This document shows, piece after piece, positions 14,865-19,476 of a DNA stretch of 19,476 bases. Numbering within the stretch: position 1 is the first letter of the stretch; each line of letters opens with the position of its first letter. Under the pieces are notes generated by a model. That model was not told where the DNA came from. It did not search any database and worked only from the letters and a program-made list of their open reading frames with translations. The translations under genes and the position numbers were made by a program. Location: the NCBI GenBank assembly GCA_005773095.1, contig SXHT01000023.1, forward strand, positions 1 through 19,476, read 5' to 3'. The DNA comes from Planctomycetaceae bacterium. Its GTDB lineage: Bacteria > Planctomycetota > Planctomycetia > Pirellulales > PALSA-1355.

Positions 14865-15797
14865 GTGGCCGGATTCAAAACGCACATCACGGTCAGCACA
14901 TCGCTAGGAGTCGCCTATGGCGCCGCCGGTCATTTCTACGCCGGCATGCCCCCAGGGGTGTGCTTGCTCTCGGGTGCCTTGTGCAGCGTGAGCGGAATGC
15001 TGCCCGACTTGGACAGCGACTCGGGCGTGCCTCTGCGAGAGAGCCTGGCCTTCGCGGCGTGCGTGGTGCCGATGCTGATGATTCCGCGGTGGCGCACGCT
15101 GGGACTATCGCCGGAATCGATGGTGCTTGCCGGCGGCGCCGTCTATCTGGCCGTGCGTTTTGGCGTTGGCTGGCTGCTGAAAAAGTACACCGTTCATCGG
15201 GGGATGTTTCACAGCCTGCCCGCGGCGCTGATCGCCACGGAGATCGCATTTCTGGTGTATTCTCGCAAGGATACGAACCTGCGCTATTTTGTGGCGCTGT
15301 CGGTGGCGGCTGGCTTCATGTCGCACCTGGTTCTGGACGAGATTTGGTCGATTGGCGTCAAGCGCGGGCAGATCGCGCTCAAGAAGTCGTTCGGCACGGC
15401 GCTCAAGCTCTGGGGAGACAACCTGTGGGCCAACTTCAGTTGCTACGGCAAATTGGTGGCAATCTCCTACGTGGTGCTGCACGATCCGATTTGGATGTAC
15501 GACAGCCCGCCGGCGACCGAGAACATTCGGATGATCGCGCAGAAGCTCATCGACCGCATCCAGGGCAATCCGAGCGACGAGGAGGAGTTGCCACGGCTGC
15601 GCGCGATTCCTCGTTCCGGCACCTTCGAGCGTCGCGAGATCCGTATTGAAGAGCCGCAACCCGTCGAGGGGGGACGCGCCGGCTACGATCGCAACGACCC
15701 CTTTTGGCAAGATCGTGAGCGCCAAGAAACCGTCGATCCGCGGCCGCGCAATCGCAACGAGCGGTTTGATGACGACCGCTGGATTTATCAGCGCTAA
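14865..15797 (+). CDS. YdjM-type (DUF457) membrane-bound metal-dependent hydrolase
   Basis: The 310-residue product has several membrane helices and the conserved pattern of the YdjM/LexA-regulated inner-membrane hydrolase family. It has an early His (His7 in GFKTHITVS), LPDLDSDSG with Asp48 and Asp50, TVHRGMFHS with His111 and His116, and SHLVLDE with His154 and Asp158. Together these would form a metal site at the membrane face. The natural substrate of the family is not established. The C-terminal 70 residues are hydrophilic and rich in Arg, Asp and Gln (NDPFWQDRERQE...), an extension probably in the cytoplasm. The GTG at 14865 gives the typical start VAGFKTHI. An in-frame upstream start at 14736 would add 43 residues of poor composition. 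Confidence 0.8.
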   Translation: MAGFKTHITVSTSLGVAYGAAGHFYAGMPPGVCLLSGALCSVSGMLPDLDSDSGVPLRESLAFAACVVPMLMIPRWRTLGLSPESMVLAGGAVYLAVRFGVGWLLKKYTVHRGMFHSLPAALIATEIAFLVYSRKDTNLRYFVALSVAAGFMSHLVLDEIWSIGVKRGQIALKKSFGTALKLWGDNLWANFSCYGKLVAISYVVLHDPIWMYDSPPATENIRMIAQKLIDRIQGNPSDEEELPRLRAIPRSGTFERREIRIEEPQPVEGGRAGYDRNDPFWQDRERQETVDPRPRNRNERFDDDRWIYQR

Positions 15798-15933
15798 AGT
15801 GGCAGGCAGACTGGGTACCCTTTGGGTCGTGCCGTCGCGGCAGAGCAAAGAAGAGGTACAACGTCGGTTGGTCGTCCGATCGAGCGAACGTTCAGTCGCT
15901 CGTCAGCTACGGCACACGGAGTGTGCCTGCTAC
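15798..15933. repeat. GGCAGGCAGACTGGGTACCC intergenic repeat, copy 2
   Basis: The left end repeats copy 1 (11682). The right end GGCACACGGAGTGTGCCTGC then TAC is a perfect small hairpin and inverted relative to the left. The unit fills exactly the gap between the TAA stop of the YdjM-type gene and the stop of dtd, which are convergent. It may act as a barrier to read-through, but there is no T-tract. Confidence 0.65.
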
Positions 15934-16380
15934 TTACCAGTCCGCGGTATCCAACAGAAGCGTCACTGGTCCATCGTTGATGAGCGCAACCTGCATGTTC
16001 GCGCGAAACTTGCCGGTGGCGACGGAGATTGCCTTCGCTCTCACTTCGGCGACGAACCGCTCATACAGCCGTTCCGCCAACTCCGGCGGCGCGGCGCCGA
16101 TAAAACTCGGCCGCCGTCCCTTACGGCAATCGCCGAGCAACGTAAATTGACTCACCACCAGCATCGCCCCGCCAACATCAGCCAAATCCAGGTTCATTTT
16201 TCCATCGCCATCTTCAAAAATCCGCAGCCCGCCAAGTTTCTCTGCCATGTTTCGAACTACAGCATCAGTATCCCCGGCCGCAATTCCAATCAGGACCAGC
16301 ACTCCGCGGCCAATCTCGCCTACGATCTCACCGTGCACCGTGACTCTCGCCTCACTCACGCGTTGAACACAAGCCCGCAT
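15934..16380 (-). CDS. dtd: D-aminoacyl-tRNA deacylase
   Basis: Dtd hydrolyses D-aminoacyl-tRNAs (and glycyl-tRNA-Ala), protecting translation in the cytosol. The 148-residue length is typical. Features seen are the N-terminus MRACVQRVSEARVTV, the SQFTL motif (77-81), GRRPSF (88-93), GKFRANMQV (123-131), and the C-terminal NDGPVT motif (135-140) with the Gly-Pro pair used for chiral discrimination. The ATG at 16380 is the standard start. It converges with the YdjM-type gene across a repeat, and its upstream region (16381-16696) is shared with the divergent ZIP gene. Confidence 0.97.
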   Translation of the reverse strand: MRACVQRVSEARVTVHGEIVGEIGRGVLVLIGIAAGDTDAVVRNMAEKLGGLRIFEDGDGKMNLDLADVGGAMLVVSQFTLLGDCRKGRRPSFIGAAPPELAERLYERFVAEVRAKAISVATGKFRANMQVALINDGPVTLLLDTADW

Positions 16381-16437
16381 TCGGCTACCGCTCGCTTTCC
16401 AGTGATTGTCTTCCGCAAGTAAACAACTCAGAGTATA

Positions 16438-16465
16438 TCACTGCGTGACGCATCACAGTGCGTCG
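16438..16465. promoter_or_regulatory. Tandem operator-like boxes
   Basis: TCACTGCGTGACG (16438-16450) and TCACAGTGCGTCG (16453-16465) are imperfect direct repeats. They are enclosed by GTATA (16433-16437) and TATAC (16466-16470), with nested dyads such as GACGCA-TCACAG-TGCGTC. The region lies 58 nt or more upstream of dtd and overlaps the start of a short open frame. It looks like a regulator binding site or the operator of a small (perhaps toxin-antitoxin-like) module. This is inference. Confidence 0.35.
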
Positions 16466-16585
16466 TATACAATTGATGAATGGTGGCGGCGGCGCCAATT
16501 GGCTCTGGCGACCAAAGCGAAGCAGGACAAGACGTCACGAGACGACCTCGTAAAGCAATTCGACAACCTGACGACAACCCTCTAG
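16445..16585 (+). CDS. Possible very small protein or gene remnant (46 aa)
   Basis: A GTG at 16445 opens a 46-codon frame ending in TAG. It reads VTHHSASYTIDEWWRRRQ, then a Lys/Asp-rich helical stretch (ATKAKQDKTSRDDLVKQF), and ends LTTTL. The composition is protein-like (an acidic and basic amphipathic helix), and third codon positions are roughly 60 percent G or C. I do not recognise it. It may be a real small gene behind the tandem boxes, the tail of a decayed gene, or chance. No Shine-Dalgarno is seen. Confidence 0.22.
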   Translation: MTHHSASYTIDEWWRRRQLALATKAKQDKTSRDDLVKQFDNLTTTL

Positions 16586-16642
16586 CTGTGAACTCTCATT
16601 AAGTGGGCTTCATGACTTGCGGAATTGGCGACTGCTCACCAT

Positions 16643-16663
16643 ACTTGCAACTTCCTTGTAAGT
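16643..16663. promoter_or_regulatory. Dyad upstream of the ZIP gene
   Basis: ACTTGCAA (16643-16650) and TTGTAAGT (16656-16663) form an 8-bp inverted repeat with one mismatch and a 5-bp centre, 33 bp before the ATG of the ZIP transporter. Its AT-rich dyad form would fit a metal-responsive repressor site. It does not match a Zur consensus I can quote. Confidence 0.25.
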
Positions 16664-16696
16664 GAATTTGCGCGTCATTCTGTCAACGTATCGCTG

Positions 16697-17590
16697 ATGT
16701 CCCCTGCTCTGCTGCTCGTCATTTATTGCTCGATGATTTTGCTCGCTTCGCTTTCGGGCGGGTGGATTCCGATGCTGGTGCGCGTCACGCACACGCGGAT
16801 GCAGGTCGCGATCAGTCTGGTGGCGGGTGTCATGCTGGGCGTCGGGTTGCTGCACATGATTCCGCACAGCAACTACGAGTTGGGCAACATGGATGTCACC
16901 ATGTGGTGGGTGATGATCGGCTTCATGCTAATGTTTTTTTTGGAACGGTTCTTCCATTTCCACCATCACGATGCACCCGATGATGGCGCGGGCGAGCACG
17001 AGCAATGTGGGCACGACGATCACGATCACCCGCCTGCTCACGATCTCAGCACACCGACCGCCCACGCTTTTTCCTGGGGCGGCGCGTTTATTGGTCTGGC
17101 ATTGCACAGCGCCGTGGATGGTATTGCCCTGGCGGCCGCCGTGGCGGTGGAAGAGCACGACGGTCAGGTGCCACTGCTGGCCGGATTAGGCACTTTTCTG
17201 GCCATCTTCTTGCATAAGCCGTTTGACTCGCTTTCGATCGGCACGTTGATGGGAGCGGGCGGCTGGTCGAACCGCGCACGGCACTTTGTGAACGTTGCCT
17301 ACGCCGCGGTGCTCCCCCTGGGAGTGTTGCTGTTTATGTTTGGCGTCGATCGGTCAGGTCAGGGCTACGAAGCTTTTTTGGGCCGGGCTCTCGGTTTTGC
17401 CGGTGGGGCTTTCCTGTGCATCGCCACAAGCGATTTATTGCCGGAGCTTCAGTTTCACAGCCATGACCGCGCAAAACTCTCGGCCGCGCTCTTGGCGGGT
17501 GTCGCGCTGGCATGGGCAATTGGGTTGGCCGAGACGCGGGGACACACGCATACGCCGCCGGCGAGTGTGCATCACACGCATGAACCCTAA
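16697..17590 (+). CDS. ZIP-family divalent metal transporter
   Basis: The 297-residue product is a polytopic inner-membrane protein, expected to carry Zn2+ or another divalent metal. Helices appear near residues 3-22, 36-55 and 68-84, then a His/Asp-rich cytoplasmic loop at 85-115 (HFHHHDAPDD, then CGHDDHDHPPAHD), the usual metal-binding loop of ZIPs. The next helix has HSAVDGIALAAA (His137, Asp141), matching the TM4 metal motif. The following helix has FLHKPFDSLSIG (His173, Asp177), where many ZIPs carry HE..E; this is a variant M2 site. Three more helices and a His-rich tail follow (GHTHTPPASVHHTHEP). The ATG at 16697 is preferred over a TTG at 16625 because it sits just before the first helix. 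It is convergent with the next gene. Confidence 0.88.
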   Translation: MSPALLLVIYCSMILLASLSGGWIPMLVRVTHTRMQVAISLVAGVMLGVGLLHMIPHSNYELGNMDVTMWWVMIGFMLMFFLERFFHFHHHDAPDDGAGEHEQCGHDDHDHPPAHDLSTPTAHAFSWGGAFIGLALHSAVDGIALAAAVAVEEHDGQVPLLAGLGTFLAIFLHKPFDSLSIGTLMGAGGWSNRARHFVNVAYAAVLPLGVLLFMFGVDRSGQGYEAFLGRALGFAGGAFLCIATSDLLPELQFHSHDRAKLSAALLAGVALAWAIGLAETRGHTHTPPASVHHTHEP

Positions 17591-17591
17591 C

Positions 17592-17615
17592 GTCGTCCCT
17601 GTGCGCCGGGACGAC
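17592..17615. terminator. Hairpin between convergent genes, possible terminator
   Basis: GTCGTCCC (17592-17599) and GGGACGAC (17608-17615) form a perfect 8-bp stem with an 8-nt loop. It fills the 26-bp gap between the ZIP gene stop and the stop of the four-TM gene. No T-tract follows on either strand, so termination would be weak or factor-assisted. Confidence 0.45.
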
Positions 17616-17616
17616 A

Positions 17617-18162
17617 TTATGGCAGACCACGCTCCTCGCGGATGCGTTTCACCTCGGCCAGCACACCACCGATGACTTGTTGATTCGCGTGGATGTTATT
17701 CCACTCCACGACGCTGGACCAGCCCATGAAGCCGACCACCACAAAGGCCGCCATCAGATGCGACGTCACCCAAGTCTCGGTGTTGGGCTGGCCCGTGCTG
17801 GGATCGCAAGCGCCGCCGCTGGCGATCAACCCGACGATCGCCAACATGCTCAACACAGCCCAGGGAAAGGTTCGCCGCTTGAGGCGATTCGATTCAGCGA
17901 TGAACCTGGGTTCAAGATGGTACGTTTCGCTGACTTCCTTGACCCAACGGCTGGTGCCGACAAAGTAAGTCACCACGATGCTCTCCACCAGGACCACGGT
18001 CAGCGCCGCCGCCACGCCCCCCAGTCGATGCACGCGGGCCCAGGTCAACGTATCGTGCGCCACCGGCGGCGTGCGAATGTCCCCCAGCATCAGCCCAATG
18101 AACAGATTCGCCGCGACGGCCAGCAATGCGAACCAGGCGAGCGTGGTGAAGATCCGTGTCAT
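17617..18162 (-). CDS. Four-TM membrane protein of unknown function (181 aa)
   Basis: The product has four predicted helices: about 4-24 (FTTLAWFALLAVAANLFIGL), 47-70 (LGGVAAALTVVLVESIVVTYFVG), 98-117 (FPWAVLSMLAIVGLIASG) and 134-152 (HLMAAFVVVGFMGWSSVVEW). Between the second and third is a polar segment GTSRWVKEVSETYHL, and the C-terminus is charged. Two His residues (in ARVHRLGG and TSHLMAAF) lie at helix starts and could bind a cofactor, but there is no recognised haem-protein signature. I do not recognise the family. The ATG at 18162 was chosen over a GTG at 18216, which would overlap the divergent pdxA start. Confidence 0.65.
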   Translation of the reverse strand: MTRIFTTLAWFALLAVAANLFIGLMLGDIRTPPVAHDTLTWARVHRLGGVAAALTVVLVESIVVTYFVGTSRWVKEVSETYHLEPRFIAESNRLKRRTFPWAVLSMLAIVGLIASGGACDPSTGQPNTETWVTSHLMAAFVVVGFMGWSSVVEWNNIHANQQVIGGVLAEVKRIREERGLP

Positions 18163-18172
18163 AAACGGGAGG

Positions 18173-18190
18173 CAGGAGTCAGGAGTCCTG
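18173..18190. promoter_or_regulatory. Direct repeat and dyad in the pdxA divergent region
   Basis: CAGGAGT occurs twice in tandem (18173-18179 and 18180-18186), and CAGGA-G-TCCTG (18180-18190) is a perfect odd-length palindrome. It lies in the 41-bp region shared by the divergent starts of pdxA and the four-TM gene, so one bound regulator could affect both. This is inference. Confidence 0.3.
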
Positions 18191-18191
18191 C

Positions 18192-18197
18192 TAAAAT
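18192..18197 (+). promoter_or_regulatory. pdxA: Possible -10 element of pdxA
   Basis: TGC-TAAAAT gives an extended-type -10 ending 6 nt before the pdxA ATG, which would make the transcript leaderless or nearly so. No Shine-Dalgarno lies between. Confidence 0.35.
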
Positions 18198-18203
18198 ACG
18201 TTA

Positions 18204-19229
18204 ATGCACCGACCACTTCTAGCCATCACGATGGGCGATCCCGCGGGAATCGGGCCTGAGGCGATCGTCGGCGCCTGGCGAAATGCCTCGATCCATGATT
18301 CTTGCCGTCCGTTTGTCGTCGGTCATCCGGAGATTCTTCGCCGCGCGGCGCAAGGAATGGGATTTCCAGGAGAAGTGCGAGCGATCACTTCACCGATGGA
18401 GGCGCAGCCTTCCCTTGAGCAAATTCCCTGCCTTAAGGCCGTGTGCGACGATGTGCTGGCGATGGCCCCTGCCCTTGTCGACGCGCGCGGCGGACAGGCT
18501 GCGTACGACTCGCTGGTGACGGCGGCCAGGATGGCAATTGCCCGCGAAATAGCCTGCGTCGTCACGGCGCCGTTGCACAAAGGCGCGCTGTGGCTGGCCG
18601 GTCATCGCTATCCGGGCCACACCGAATTGCTGGCCGAATTATGCGGCGTCGATCGGTTTGCCATGCTGTTGTACTTGCCCCCCTGCGCCGCCATTCGATC
18701 GGCCCAGGGCCTGGCGATTGTCCACGTAACCCTGCACAAGGCGCTGCGCGATGTCTTTGCCGGCTTGACGGTCGAAGAGATTGTGGCAAAGACGCTTCTG
18801 CTCGACGACTTCTTGCACCGGCTTCACCTGGCACGCCCGCGGATTGGTGTCTGCGCGCTGAATCCGCATGCGGGCGAGGACGGACTGTTTGGCAACGAAG
18901 AGCAATTGCTGATCCGGCCCGCCGTCGAACGAGTGGTTCGCCAGTGCATCGACGCGAGCGGCCCCCTTCCCGCCGATACCCTGATTGCCCGAGCACGTGA
19001 CGGCGAGTTCGACGGCGTGGTGGCCATGTACCACGATCAGGGACACATCCCGATCAAATTACTGGCGATGCACGATGCGGTGAATGTAACGCTGGGGTTG
19101 CCGATCATTCGCACGAGCGTTGCCCACGGCACCGCGTTCGATAAGGCATGGCAGGGTCGGGTGGAGTCCAGCGGCATGGTCGCGGCAATCGTCACCGCGG
19201 CGCGATTGGCGAGACAACAAAACGCTTAG
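18204..19229 (+). CDS. pdxA: 4-hydroxythreonine-4-phosphate dehydrogenase
   Basis: PdxA oxidises 4-phosphohydroxy-L-threonine with NAD+ in the DXP-dependent pathway to pyridoxal 5'-phosphate, as a cytosolic homodimer. The 341 residues match the family length. Motifs are the N-terminal ITMGDPAGIGPEA (8-20), VTAPLHKGAL (120-129), YPGHTELLAE (136-145), and the three divalent-metal His ligands: His178 (VTLHKALRDV), His222 (LNPHAGEDG) and His277 (MYHDQGHIPIK). These are followed by LGLPIIRTSVAHGTAFD (297-313). The ATG at 18204 has a possible -10 just upstream and no Shine-Dalgarno. Paralogues (PdxA2/DdxA) use 4-phospho-D-erythronate-type or related substrates, but no sugar-acid genes are near, so the PdxA assignment is favoured. 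Confidence 0.95.
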   Translation: MHRPLLAITMGDPAGIGPEAIVGAWRNASIHDSCRPFVVGHPEILRRAAQGMGFPGEVRAITSPMEAQPSLEQIPCLKAVCDDVLAMAPALVDARGGQAAYDSLVTAARMAIAREIACVVTAPLHKGALWLAGHRYPGHTELLAELCGVDRFAMLLYLPPCAAIRSAQGLAIVHVTLHKALRDVFAGLTVEEIVAKTLLLDDFLHRLHLARPRIGVCALNPHAGEDGLFGNEEQLLIRPAVERVVRQCIDASGPLPADTLIARARDGEFDGVVAMYHDQGHIPIKLLAMHDAVNVTLGLPIIRTSVAHGTAFDKAWQGRVESSGMVAAIVTAARLARQQNA

Positions 19230-19315
19230 CCAGCAGCCTTGGTCGCGGTATGGCGCGGCACTCCCCGCGGGCAAACCCGCTCACGAGACCCGGATCATCG
19301 AGTTTTTTCTTCCGC

Positions 19316-19451
19316 GTAACCGTTCACGGGCCGGGGACTGGCTCATTTTCCCGGCGAATTCACGAGAGGTGCATCGTTCTGTCAGGAGGTTGTCCTACGT
19401 GTTTCCCGGGAAAATGTGCCTATCCCCCTCTCCCGGCCCGTGAACGGCTAC
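19316..19451 (-). mobile_element. MITE-like inverted-repeat element, copy 4 (complete, inverted)
   Basis: This 136-bp unit has terminal repeats GTAACCGTTCACGGGCC (19316-19332) and GGCCCGTGAACGGCTAC (19435-19451), with one mismatch. An 8-bp direct repeat TCTTCCGC flanks it exactly on both sides (19308-19315 and 19452-19459), a likely target-site duplication. It is the reverse complement of copy 1 with about 10 differences in 134 bp. Inner arms GGGGACTGGCTCATTTTCCC and GGGAAAATGTGCCTATCCCC extend the potential hairpin to roughly 40 bp. It carries no open frame of its own. Confidence 0.8.
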
Positions 19452-19476
19452 TCTTCCGCTAGTCCCATGTGCACGA

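Noticed and set aside
15105..15848. 247-codon minus-strand open frame opposite the YdjM-type gene
   Set aside because: It is a shadow of the plus-strand gene, which has the conserved His/Asp metal pattern.

Overview
The window looks like chromosomal DNA of a planctomycete, probably near the Pirellulales. This is inferred, not searched. The reasons are high GC, several proteins of planctomycete type (a two-unit ABC-2 permease, a zinc-ribbon/transmembrane protein, a Ser/Thr kinase placed directly before accA, a zinc-independent-looking secreted alpha/beta hydrolase with a long helical region), and intergenic spaces filled with several families of short hairpin repeats. No tRNA, rRNA, CRISPR array or full insertion sequence was seen.

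Layout. 1-1623: 3' part of an ABC-2 permease gene. 1659-1895 (-): 78-aa unknown protein. 1896-2369: intergenic, with a complete 138-bp MITE-like repeat and a GGCCGGC hairpin pair. 2370-3281 (-): TPR lipoprotein, divergent from a 139-aa protein at 3366-3785. 3786-4350: two degraded repeat copies, a possible gene remnant and a strong terminator. 4351-6705 (-): exported alpha/beta hydrolase. 6904-7128: 74-aa membrane protein. 7317-8345: zinc-ribbon membrane protein. 8614-9633: asd, interrupted by one in-frame TAG. 9701-10468: truA. 10519-11685: GT4 glycosyltransferase. 11858-12724 and 12735-13703: Ser/Thr kinase and accA, 10 bp apart. 13905-14651 (-): CvpA-like protein. 14865-15797: YdjM-type membrane hydrolase. 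15934-16380 (-): dtd. 16697-17590: ZIP metal transporter, convergent with a four-TM protein at 17617-18162 (-). 18204-19229: pdxA. 19316-19451: a second complete copy of the MITE-like repeat, in reverse orientation.

How the genes work together. Most are housekeeping genes: lysine/threonine/DAP synthesis (asd), tRNA modification and quality control (truA, dtd), fatty acid synthesis (accA) and vitamin B6 (pdxA). The other genes are surface or membrane functions. The only tight operon is kinase-accA. No defence, conjugation or secondary-metabolite system is visible.

The most notable points are: (1) the single amber codon in an otherwise intact asd, in a genome that uses TAG as an ordinary stop; (2) a 136-138-bp inverted-repeat element whose two complete copies, 17 kb apart, are flanked by short direct repeats that look like target-site duplications; and (3) the repeated placement of hairpin repeats beginning GTAG exactly on gene stop codons.
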